A stretch of 64,000 nucleotides of DNA from Palsa-504 sp963787645 (lineage in GTDB: Bacteria > Actinomycetota > Actinomycetes > Streptosporangiales > Streptosporangiaceae): assembly GCA_963787645.1 (NCBI GenBank), contig CAWBDS010000002.1:620001-684000 (forward strand), read 5' to 3'. The position numbers and the translations under genes are program-made. The notes beneath the pieces are model-generated. The model searched no databases. It was not told the DNA's origin and saw only the letters and a program-made list of their open reading frames with translations. This document shows, piece after piece, positions 57,022 to 64,000 of the stretch; position 1 is the stretch's first letter, and each line of letters opens with the position of its first letter.

Positions 57022-57079
57022 CGGGAGGATCCGGTGCACCCGGATGCACCAAATACTCCCGGGAACCCGGATCCTCCCG
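57022..57079. repeat. Nested inverted repeat
   Basis: CGGGAGGATCCGG (57022-57034) and CCGGATCCTCCCG (57067-57079) are perfect 13-bp inverted copies. Inside them GGTGCA (57033-57038) and TGCACC (57045-57050) pair around CCCGGA. A further partial copy, CGGGGAGGATCC, lies at 57003-57014. Possible roles: mobile-element end, protein-binding palindrome or RNA hairpin. Confidence 0.7.
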
Positions 57080-57320
57080 GAAAGTGATGCTATGGGGGCG
57101 GTGGGGCTTTGGGAACGCAGGCATCACCCGCGGGCAGAACTGCCGCGGCAGACCCCGGACGGGCGCTGCACAGACCGGCAGACCGGGCAGACCGGGCATC
57201 ATGCCCGTCGCGGCCACGACGGACGCTGACAAATGCGGGAGCCCGCCCGGAAGAGCCATCAGAGTGCCGCATTCATAGGTTGGAATCAACCGCTCCGGTC
57301 AGCGTGCTACCCGCGGATAA

Positions 57321-58232
57321 TCAGCGGAAGTGGCGGGTTAGCTCGTTGGCGTAGGAGCGGCCCAGGGTGTCCTTGTGGTCGGTGATCCATCCGGTCAGCG
57401 AGGTCTCGCCGGTCGCCGGGCCGTCGGTGTCAGCCAGGCCGTCGGCCATCGCCTCGAACTCCTCGGCCGTAAGCAGCGTGTCGCGCAGCGCCAGGCCGAG
57501 CAGCCGCGCGGTCGGCGCGATGAGCGATCCCGGCGCGCGGACCACCAGGCTGCGGCTGCCCACCGCGTCCTTGATAAAGCGGACCAGGTCGATGAAGGCC
57601 GGGTGTTCGGGGCCTACGGCGTCGATCACCTCGGTGCCGGTGGCGTCCGCGGCCCGTACGCACAGCCGGGCCAGGTCCTCGACGTGGATCGGGCGGATCC
57701 GGTACTCACCGGTGCCGCCCACCGCGAAGACCGGCAGGTGCCGCAACAGCCACGCGATGTTGTTGATCAGCACTCCGTCGCCGCCGAACAAGATGGCCGG
57801 CCGCAGCACGGTATGCGGCAGGCCGAGGTCGGCGAGGGACTGCTCCACCGCCGCCTTGCCGCGGAAGTACGGGTAGGGCGAGTCGGCGCTGGGGTGGGTG
57901 ATCGACACGTGGACCACCCTGGGCACGCCCGCCTGCGCGGCGGCCTGGAACAGCACGCGCGACTGAGCGACCGCCGTCTCGTGGCTGACCTGACCGTGCG
58001 CGAAGCGCACCCAGTAGGTGTTGATCAGGACCCGCGCGCCGCGCAGCGACTCGGCGAGGGCCGCCGGATCGGCGAAGTCCAGCGGCCTGACCTCGATGGC
58101 GGTACCGGCGGGTGCGCGGCCGGGATGGCCGGTAAGCGTCCTGACCCGGCGGCCCGCGGCCTGCAACTGGCTGGCGATGACCGCTCCGGAGTAGCTGAAC
58201 GCGCCGGTCACGACGTCGAAGTCGGCCATCAC
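57321..58232 (-). CDS. NmrA/SDR-type NAD(P)-binding protein
   Basis: 303 residues. A Rossmann fold begins DVVTGAFSYSGAVIASQLQAAG, a variant of the GxxGxxG motif, followed by PLDFADPAALAESLRGARVLI and VVHVSITHPSADSPYPYFRGKAAVEQ. The Tyr-x-x-x-Lys of classical SDRs is YFRGK here, as in atypical SDRs. The C-terminal part (EVIDAVGPEHPAFIDLVRFI) resembles NmrA/NDUFA9-like subfamilies that bind NAD(P) with or without catalysis. The GTG 58232 overlaps the sirtuin stop; ATG 58229 is an alternative. Substrate unknown. Confidence 0.85.
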   Translation of the reverse strand: MMADFDVVTGAFSYSGAVIASQLQAAGRRVRTLTGHPGRAPAGTAIEVRPLDFADPAALAESLRGARVLINTYWVRFAHGQVSHETAVAQSRVLFQAAAQAGVPRVVHVSITHPSADSPYPYFRGKAAVEQSLADLGLPHTVLRPAILFGGDGVLINNIAWLLRHLPVFAVGGTGEYRIRPIHVEDLARLCVRAADATGTEVIDAVGPEHPAFIDLVRFIKDAVGSRSLVVRAPGSLIAPTARLLGLALRDTLLTAEEFEAMADGLADTDGPATGETSLTGWITDHKDTLGRSYANELTRHFR

Positions 58233-59095
58233 GCCTCGTCGAGCCCGGCCACCAGCGCGGCGAGCACCTGGCCTAGGGGAGCGTCAAGCGTCACCGTCGC
58301 GAACTCGTCCCCCCGGGTGGTGCCCTGGTTGACGATCACCACCGGGATCGGTGCCTTGGCCGCGTGCCGCACATAGCGCAAGCCGGACATCACGGTCAGC
58401 GAGGACCCCAGGACCAGCAGCGAGCTGGCCCGTTCGACCAGCTCGTAGCAGGCCTGGACCCGCGGTCGGGGCACGTTCTCGCCGAAGAACACCACGTCCG
58501 GCTTGAGCACGCCCTGGCAGGCCAGGCAGTCCACGACCCGGAACAACTCGGTCGCCTCGTCGGCGAGCACCGCGTCCCCGTCCGGATTGATCAGCGCCGC
58601 CGGCCCGGCGCCCCAGCCGGGATTGGCCGCGGTCAGCCGGCCGTGCAGGTCGGTGCGCGGCGTCCGCTGCCCGCACGACAGGCACATGACCCGGTGCAAG
58701 CTGCCGTGCAGTTCAGTCACGCCGGATGCACCCGCCGCCTGGTGCAGGCCGTCGACGTTCTGGGTGATGATCCCGGCCAGCAGCCCGCGCTGGCCGAGTT
58801 CGGCGACCGCGCGGTGACCGTCGTTCGGGACCGCCCGCGCGATGGACTGCCAGCCCAGCTGGCTGCGGGCCCAGTACCTGCGTCGGGCGGCCGCGCTCGC
58901 GGTAAAGGTCTGGTAGGTCATCGGCGTGGACCCCGAAACCCGCCGAGCCAGGCCGGTCGGCCCGCGGTAGTCGGGGATGCCGGATTCGGTGGACAGCCCG
59001 GCTCCGCTCAGGACCAGCACGTTCCCGCCGGCGACGACATCCATGAGCATGCCGAACGCCGCCGCCGTCCCGGTCTGCGCCAGCTGGGTCACCAT
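58229..59095 (-). CDS. Sirtuin-family NAD-dependent protein deacylase
   Basis: 288 residues from ATG 59095; longer upstream readings run into the hydrolase gene and are not SIR2-like. Motifs are VLSGAGLSTESGIPDYRGP (~31-49), TQNVDGLHQAAGA (~120), the catalytic His in ELHGSLHRVMC, and zinc cysteines CLSCG and CLACQG, followed by LKPDVVFFGENVPR and LGSSLTV. It removes acyl groups from lysines using NAD. Linked to the downstream NmrA-like gene by a 4-base overlap. Family class looks like the CobB type with an insertion after the first zinc pair. Confidence 0.92.
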   Translation of the reverse strand: MVTQLAQTGTAAAFGMLMDVVAGGNVLVLSGAGLSTESGIPDYRGPTGLARRVSGSTPMTYQTFTASAAARRRYWARSQLGWQSIARAVPNDGHRAVAELGQRGLLAGIITQNVDGLHQAAGASGVTELHGSLHRVMCLSCGQRTPRTDLHGRLTAANPGWGAGPAALINPDGDAVLADEATELFRVVDCLACQGVLKPDVVFFGENVPRPRVQACYELVERASSLLVLGSSLTVMSGLRYVRHAAKAPIPVVIVNQGTTRGDEFATVTLDAPLGQVLAALVAGLDEA

Positions 59096-59130
59096 TCCAT
59101 GGTGCCTTACCCGGTCAGGCCGCTTGACCG

Positions 59131-60000
59131 CTAGGTCGCCACGGTGGTGATGGCTCGCACGATCGCGGCGGCCGCCTGCCGGTCGAACAGGATCGTGTAG
59201 TGGTTCACGTCGGGCACCAGCTGGGGACGCAGCTGCGGTGCGCGTTCGGCCCACGAGCTGACCAGCTCGGGCGACAGCAGACCCGGCGGTTCGCCGAAGA
59301 ATCCCGCGGGCGCGGTCAGCAGCGGCGTGGGCTGCGTCAGCCGGCCCAGTGCCTCCGCGATCGGCTTCTCGATCAGCACGTCTTGGCTGTCGACGCCGAT
59401 CACCTCCTCGGCCACCCTGGACCGCATGGCCCCGGGCACGCCGGTCAGGTCGTAGCGGACGTACGCCTCGACGTCGGCGGTCCAGTGGCCGGCCAGAGCC
59501 GGATGCGCCCGCCAGAAGTCCACGTACGCCTCGGTGCTGGGATAGGTCTGCCGCAGCCGGGCGATCGCCGGGCCGATGGCGGCTTCGAGCGCCACCTCCG
59601 GATCGACACCATCCGGGACCGGGAGCGGCAGCCCGCCGTCCACCAAGGCCATGCGCCGCGACAGGCTCGGGTGCGCGTCGTGAGCCAGCAGCGCCACGTA
59701 CGCCCCCATCGAGTGCCCAGCCAGAACCGGCCGACCGCCGAAATGCCGCAAGACCGCCGCCACGTCCGCGGCGTGCCGTTCCAGGCCGTAGGGTCCGGGC
59801 AGGTGGGCGCTGTGCCCGCGCCCGCGCAGATCAGGCGCGGCGAGCGTCCAGCCGGGCGGCATCTGGCGCGCGACCGCCTGCCACGACATGGCCGAAGCCG
59901 TGATTCCGTGCACGGCGACGGCCACTCGTCTGCCGGTGCCCCACTGGAGCACCCGCAGTTCCCCTCCGTCAACCGGGACGTCAAACATCCGAAGTTGCAT
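59131..60000 (-). CDS. Alpha/beta-hydrolase
   Basis: 289 residues starting MQLRMFDVPVDGGELRV. Oxyanion motif VHGITASAMSWQ (~31), DLRGRGHSAH, nucleophile Ser97 in GHSMGAYVALLAH, and catalytic His in DVNHYTILF near the end with an upstream Asp. The small cap region sits around residues 120-210. Reaction unknown; esterase, lipase and dehalogenase-like activities share this sequence level. It lies 35 bases upstream of the sirtuin gene and is divergent from the acyl-CoA synthetase. Confidence 0.92.
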   Translation of the reverse strand: MQLRMFDVPVDGGELRVLQWGTGRRVAVAVHGITASAMSWQAVARQMPPGWTLAAPDLRGRGHSAHLPGPYGLERHAADVAAVLRHFGGRPVLAGHSMGAYVALLAHDAHPSLSRRMALVDGGLPLPVPDGVDPEVALEAAIGPAIARLRQTYPSTEAYVDFWRAHPALAGHWTADVEAYVRYDLTGVPGAMRSRVAEEVIGVDSQDVLIEKPIAEALGRLTQPTPLLTAPAGFFGEPPGLLSPELVSSWAERAPQLRPQLVPDVNHYTILFDRQAAAAIVRAITTVAT

Positions 60001-60179
60001 ATTTATACCCCTCCCCAGTCCCGGCGGTTATGGCCGGGACCGCACATATCTATCACCCATTATCCGCACAGAAGATGACAGTGGTATGTCAAGTCGACCA
60101 CAAAGCTGACCGGCAAACCGTGCCATGCTGGACTGTGAGTGGAATGCCAGGTAAAACCAGGCTTGGAGGTAAGCGGGCC

Positions 60180-61820
60180 ATGTCTGCAGCACTGAGTTAC
60201 TCATCGGGAGAATCGGCAACGCCCCTGCTAGGCGACACGATCGGGGCGAACTTCGACGCCACCGTCGTGACCTTCCCCGACCGTGAAGCGCTCGTCGACC
60301 GGCCGTCCGGACGGCGCTGGACCTATGCGGAACTGGCCGCCGACGTCGATGCCGTGGCGCTGGGCCTACTGGAAATGGGCATCCAGAAGGGCAACCGAGT
60401 CGGTATCTGGGCACCGAACTGCCCGGAATGGACGCTGACGCAGTACGCGACGGCGAAGATCGGCGCGATCCTGGTCAACATCAACCCGGCCTACCGCACC
60501 CGCGAGCTCGAGTTCGTGCTCAATCAATCGGGCATCGAGCTGCTCGTCGCGGCCGAGCGGCTGAAGACCTCGGACTACGTCGGCATGATCGCCGAGGTGC
60601 GGCCGCGGTGTCCCGTCCTGGAGCACGTGGTGGTGATCGGCCACCCGGAATGGCAAGCGCTGCTCGAGACCGGACGGCGGCTGGACCGAGCGGTCCTGAA
60701 CCGAATTCAGCTGGACACCGATGACCCCATCAACATCCAGTACACCTCCGGTACCACTGGTTTCCCGAAGGGCGCCACGCTTTCACATCACAATATTCTC
60801 AACAACGGCTTCTTCGTCGGGGAGCTGTGCAACTACACCGAGGCCGACCGGATCTGCATTCCGGTGCCCTTCTACCATTGCTTCGGCATGGTCATGGGCA
60901 ATCTCGCCGCCACCAGCCACGGTGCGTGCATGGTCATCCCCGCGCCCAGCTTCGATCCGGTCGCGACGCTGGCCGCCGTACAGGACGAACGCTGCACGTC
61001 GCTGTACGGCGTCCCGACCATGTTCATCGCCGAGCTGTCCGCACCGGGGTTCTCCGATTACGACCTGTCCAGCCTGCGTACCGGCATCATGGCCGGGTCA
61101 CCCTGCCCGGTCGAGGTGATGAAGCAGGTCATGTCTCAGATGTCCATGCGTGAGGTGGCCATCGCCTACGGCATGACCGAGACCTCGCCGGTGTCCACTC
61201 AGACCCGCGCCGACGATTCACTGGACCGGCGCGTCTCCACCGTGGGCCGGGTCATGCCGCACCTGGAGGTAAAGGTCGTCGACCCGGAATCCGGGGTGAC
61301 CGTGCCCCGGGGCGAGCCTGGTGAGCTGTGCACCCGGGGTTACTCGGTGATGCTCGGCTACTGGGACCAGCCGGACAAGACCGCCGAGGCGGTTGACGCC
61401 GCCCACTGGATGCACACCGGCGACCTCGCCGTCATGGACTCCGACGGTTATGTGGCTATCACCGGGCGGATCAAGGACATGGTGATCCGCGGCGGGGAGA
61501 ACGTCTATCCGCGGGAGATAGAGGAATTCCTCTACACCCATCCGGACATCTTGGACGCGCAGGTGATCGGCGTCCCGGATGCCGTGTACGGCGAGGAGCT
61601 GATGGTCTGGGTCCGGTTGCGGCCCGGTGCTTCGGCGTTGACCGCGGAGGATGTGCGGTCGTTCTGTTCCGGGCAGCTCGCGCACTACAAGATCCCGCGC
61701 TACGTCCATGTGGTGGACGAGTTCCCGATGACAGTTACCGGCAAGGTCCGGAAGGTGGAGATGCGAGAGCGGGCGATAACGATCCTCGGCCTCAAGGCCG
61801 GCCGGTCGTCCACCTCGTAG
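60180..61820 (+). CDS. Acyl-CoA synthetase (AMP-dependent, FadD-like)
   Basis: 546 residues from ATG 60180, with GGAGG 12-16 bases upstream. ANL-superfamily motifs: YTSGTTGFPKGATLSHHN (A3, ~185), PFYHCFGMVMGNL, AYGMTETSPVS (A5), the motif YWDQPDKTAEAV, MHTGDLAVMDSDGYVAITGRIKDMVIRGGENVYP (A7-A8 in parts) and the catalytic Lys in PMTVTGKVRK near the C-terminus. It activates a fatty or related carboxylic acid to acyl-CoA. The N-terminal SYSSGESATPLLGDTIG matches medium-chain acyl-CoA synthetases. It stands alone after the divergent hydrolase. Confidence 0.93.
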   Translation: MSAALSYSSGESATPLLGDTIGANFDATVVTFPDREALVDRPSGRRWTYAELAADVDAVALGLLEMGIQKGNRVGIWAPNCPEWTLTQYATAKIGAILVNINPAYRTRELEFVLNQSGIELLVAAERLKTSDYVGMIAEVRPRCPVLEHVVVIGHPEWQALLETGRRLDRAVLNRIQLDTDDPINIQYTSGTTGFPKGATLSHHNILNNGFFVGELCNYTEADRICIPVPFYHCFGMVMGNLAATSHGACMVIPAPSFDPVATLAAVQDERCTSLYGVPTMFIAELSAPGFSDYDLSSLRTGIMAGSPCPVEVMKQVMSQMSMREVAIAYGMTETSPVSTQTRADDSLDRRVSTVGRVMPHLEVKVVDPESGVTVPRGEPGELCTRGYSVMLGYWDQPDKTAEAVDAAHWMHTGDLAVMDSDGYVAITGRIKDMVIRGGENVYPREIEEFLYTHPDILDAQVIGVPDAVYGEELMVWVRLRPGASALTAEDVRSFCSGQLAHYKIPRYVHVVDEFPMTVTGKVRKVEMRERAITILGLKAGRSSTS

Positions 61821-61840
61821 CGCCCGGACCCGCGATTCGG

Positions 61841-62601
61841 CTAGGTCTTTCGCAGCGCGGCGAGCCGATACACCGGATCGGGCCGCGCCCGATCCTGATC
61901 CGGTAGCCGGGCCAGTTCCGCGCGCAGTGCGTCAACCCGCTCGCGGCCCGCCGCCGCGGTCCATCCCCGCGTATCCGCGGCCAGGCGTTTGGACCACCGC
62001 CGCGGGCTCAGGCCCTGGCCCCGCCCGATGAAACTGGCCTGCGCGGCCAGCGTGAGCCCGTGGCTCGCCCCGACCTTGGTCACCTGGTCCAGCCGATCGG
62101 TCTGGCCCTGGTCGAACCTGACCCGGACCGGCGCCACGATCGCAGCGCCGTCGTCGCCGATCGGGTCGGCGAACGGGGCGTCGTTCTTTCCGACCGTGGT
62201 GATCAGCAGGCCGCCCGGGACCAGAAGGCGGCCGACCCCGGCCACCGCCGCGGTGACGACCTCCGCGGGCAGCAAGTGCAGCAGCCACACCATCGTCACC
62301 ACGTCAACCGATCCGCTGGTCAGCGGGACGCGCGTGACGTTCCCCAGCACAATCCGGCCTGGAGCCGGCCGGCGGCCACCCCGGCCATGCCCGCGGACCG
62401 GTCGATGCCGAGCACCGAACGGCCGGGGCGGGCCAGCCGGACGGTAACGATCCCGGTGCCGCAGCCGACATCGGCGATCCGGGCGCCGGCTCCGGCCGCG
62501 AGCGGCAGCAGCGTTTCGATCGCCTCCGCGGCCGCGTCGGCGCGTGCGTCCCCACCGCGGGTGGCGTCATAGCGGATTGCTTCGCGGTCGTAGTCAACCA
62601 C
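61841..62601 (-). pseudogene. SAM-dependent methyltransferase, interrupted by a frameshift
   Basis: The complement frame from ATG 62601 gives a class I methyltransferase N-terminus: VDYDREAIRYDATRGGD, motif I in RIADVGCGTGIVTVRLA, IDRSAGMAGVAAGRLQA. Near 62354-62360 one base appears missing and this frame reaches a stop at 62320-62322. The correct continuation in another frame is IVLGNVTRVPLTSGSVDVV, then MVWLLHLLP and VPGGLLITT to the TAG at 61841. Corrected length ~253 residues, fold complete. Target unknown. It is convergent with the acyl-CoA synthetase gene, whose stop lies 20 bases away. Confidence 0.85.
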
Positions 62602-62790
62602 GTTCGTACCTTATGCAGGGATCGCCCTATCGGAACGAAATGCGCATCGTGGCCATGCATGCCCAGGATCGCGAACTTCGCGACATAGCTAGCAATAAGT
62701 GGTTGTATTGGATGAAATCTCCAGGACGCGTACGATCGGACAGCTTGGGTAGCCAACCCTGCGAGCCAGCGGGGTTGTGGGGGTGCGGAG

Positions 62791-63798
62791 ATGGGCGAGC
62801 AGCATCACGGTCTCACGCCAGGGACCAGCGGGGAGCCGTCCTGGGCGAACGTCGCCGTCACCACCCTGCGTCTGTGGCTGCAACGACACACCCAGCAACG
62901 ACACACCCAGCGCGGCCGGCGGCCGACCTCCCGCGGCCAGCGTGGCGTGCTGGTGCTGAGCGCGGTCGCCGCCATGGCCCTCGGGGCCCTGGTCACACTG
63001 GCCTTCACCGATCAGGGAGACCAGGCGCAGAACGCGTCGTCGGTGCAGAGGGCCGGCCCGGCGCCGAGCACGCCCAGCGCACTGCAGACGGCAGCGGCGA
63101 ACCGGAGTCAGGCGGCGACCTGGATCGCCCAGCAGGTGCTCCCCAGTGTGCTGATCGGCTGTGATCCGCTGATGTGCGGGGCGCTGGAGTCGGCCGGCGT
63201 CTCGGCCAGCAGGTTGTCCCAGGTGCAGCCCACGGCTCCCGACCCGCTGGGCGTGGAGGTAATCGTGGCCACTCCGGCCCTGCGCAGCCAGTTCGGCCCG
63301 CGGCTGGCTACCGTGTACGCGCCTTTGGTGCTGGCCAGCTTCGGCTCTGGTGTGCAGCGAATTGATATCCGCTATCTCGTGCCGGGCGGAACCGCCCCGT
63401 TTGACACCTCGCTTGCCCCGGCCCGCCACGCTCGTATCGAAGCCGGCCAGCAACTGCTGAGTAATAAACACGTCCAAGCGTCCGCGCAAGCCCGCGGTGC
63501 CCTTTTGGCTGGTAACGTCGATCCGCGCCTCCTGGTAACGCTTTCGCTACTTGCCCACGAAATGCCTGTACAACTGGTACTTTTTGATGACCCGTCGCCA
63601 GGTGCTAGTGCGGAGGTTCCGCTCCGCGGCGCCGAAATCGGTTCCGCAGCGTCCGCAGGCCTGTCGGCGGTGCTTGCGTTCCTGGCTCAGCAAACGACGT
63701 ACCAACCCTCGCAATACCGCGAAACCAGGACCGCCAGCGGCCAGGTCATCACCGTGCAGTACGACGCCCCAGGTCCCCTGGGGATGAGTGGCCCCTAG
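62791..63798 (+). CDS. Membrane-anchored extracytoplasmic protein of unknown function
   Basis: 335 residues. A ~60-residue cytoplasmic N-terminus contains a 15-bp tandem DNA repeat (62881-62910; QRHTQQRHTQ) and precedes one transmembrane helix (VLVLSAVAAMALGALVTLAF, ~52-71). The extracytoplasmic domain has one likely disulphide (LIGCDPLMCGALE), two alpha/beta-like segments (VEVIVATPALRSQF, RIDIRYLVPGG; PVQLVLFDDPSP) and ends LGMSGP. No family recognised. The start of a DUF4397 gene lies 30 bases later, which suggests a cell-surface operon. Confidence 0.75.
   Translation: MGEQHHGLTPGTSGEPSWANVAVTTLRLWLQRHTQQRHTQRGRRPTSRGQRGVLVLSAVAAMALGALVTLAFTDQGDQAQNASSVQRAGPAPSTPSALQTAAANRSQAATWIAQQVLPSVLIGCDPLMCGALESAGVSASRLSQVQPTAPDPLGVEVIVATPALRSQFGPRLATVYAPLVLASFGSGVQRIDIRYLVPGGTAPFDTSLAPARHARIEAGQQLLSNKHVQASAQARGALLAGNVDPRLLVTLSLLAHEMPVQLVLFDDPSPGASAEVPLRGAEIGSAASAGLSAVLAFLAQQTTYQPSQYRETRTASGQVITVQYDAPGPLGMSGP
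62881..62910 (+). repeat. 15-bp tandem duplication
   Basis: CAACGACACACCCAG occurs twice back to back inside the membrane-protein gene, encoding QRHTQ twice. In frame; a slippage product. Confidence 0.85.
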
Positions 63799-63828
63799 CG
63801 ATTCACGGCTGGGGGGAGGGAGGGGTCA

Positions 63829-64000
63829 ATGAATTTTCGGAATATCTCTAGAAGACTACTTATGTTCGTGGCCGCGTCGGGCTTGCTGCTGGGCATCCCG
63901 GCCGCGACTGCATTCGCCTCCGGTGCTACCAGTGGTACGGGCTGGATCCGGCTGGCTCACCTGTCACCGAACACGCCCGCGGTCGACGTGTACCTGTACT
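63829..64000 (+). CDS. Secreted DUF4397-domain protein (N-terminal part)
   Basis: ATG 63829 with GGAGGG upstream. A signal peptide (RRLLMFVAASGLLLGIPA, cleavage near AFA) is followed by WIRLAHLSPNTPAVDVYLY, the opening of the DUF4397 beta-sandwich found in actinobacterial surface proteins. The window ends after 57 codons, so size and anchoring are unknown. In other actinobacteria a class F sortase gene commonly follows DUF4397 genes; whether that holds here cannot be seen. Confidence 0.85.
   Translation, partial: MNFRNISRRLLMFVAASGLLLGIPAATAFASGATSGTGWIRLAHLSPNTPAVDVYLY

Larger units (their letters stand above)
56540..57320. other. Gene-free interval with several perfect hairpins
   Basis: No frame in these 781 bases looks coding. 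Contents: a Cys/Pro-codon-like GC stretch to ~56735, an AT-richer patch (56740-56776), a set of hairpins (56779-56920), and a nested inverted repeat (57022-57079). The rest to the stop of the NmrA-like gene shows nothing I can name. A short open run around 56810-56922 (encoding ...SPGHLARRLRIEETY...) has no start and no recognisable family. Confidence 0.6.

Overview
The window is GC-rich (clearly well above 60 percent) chromosomal DNA from an actinobacterium. The lineage markers agree: a PriA-type HisA, mycothiol-linked DinB/MDMPI-fold proteins, a polyphosphate glucokinase, a PdtaR-like ANTAR regulator, the Trp-biosynthesis-associated membrane protein, two zinc-ribbon FHA proteins and two PP2C phosphatases from a GlnX/PknG-type locus, and many GTG starts with 4-base stop/start overlaps. 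The order dnaE - his - trp - lgt - gltBD ... pdtaR - polA - rpsA - coaE - uvrB - pyrG - nudix - ald - xerD is the usual actinobacterial order. I cannot fix the genus; a Streptosporangiales-like actinomycete is a guess.

Layout. 1-9.2 kb: tail of an MDMPI-type protein, a DUF222/HNH nuclease, dnaE, two related conserved proteins, and a small AraC-VOC-MarR block. 9.2-16.6 kb: hisD-C-B-H-priA-F, polyphosphate glucokinase, a small membrane protein, a TIGR03085-type protein and hisI. 16.6-27.7 kb: Trp-associated membrane protein, an unexpected OmpR-type regulator, trpC-B-A, a divergent lgt and gltB-gltD; trpE is not where it is usually found. 27.8-37.8 kb: FHA, shrunken GlnX-like protein, helical protein, pknG remnant, PP2C, VWA and FHA genes, then a GntR/ABC transporter operon on the other strand and a second PP2C. 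37.8-40.1 kb: a wrecked HTH/homing-endonuclease-like gene, a tRNA, pdtaR, a structured RNA candidate and a broken thioesterase. 40.1-56.5 kb: secreted aldose epimerase, polA, rpsA, an ECF sigma factor with its membrane partner, coaE, a hydrolase-cyclase remnant, uvrB, a DMT transporter, pyrG, a Nudix hydrolase, ald and xerD. 56.5-64 kb: a gene-free stretch rich in perfect hairpins, then NmrA-like, sirtuin, hydrolase, acyl-CoA synthetase, methyltransferase, a membrane-anchored protein and the start of a DUF4397 protein.

The most striking property is how many otherwise recognisable genes are damaged. Single-base frameshifts sit in hisF, pyrG, a PP2C, an ABC permease (which also has a TGA at an expected Trp codon) and a methyltransferase. 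Internal deletions have removed the middle of a MarR regulator, a GlnX-like protein, PknG and a thioesterase, and a hydrolase-cyclase and a tRNA-adjacent HTH gene survive as remnants. Lesions in hisF and above all pyrG are hard to reconcile with viability and suggest that some are sequence errors. The large deletions, especially pknG reduced to its first ~40 and last ~17 codons, look like real erosion. The phosphatase, VWA and FHA partners of that kinase locus remain.

No CRISPR array, insertion sequence, prophage or replication origin was seen.
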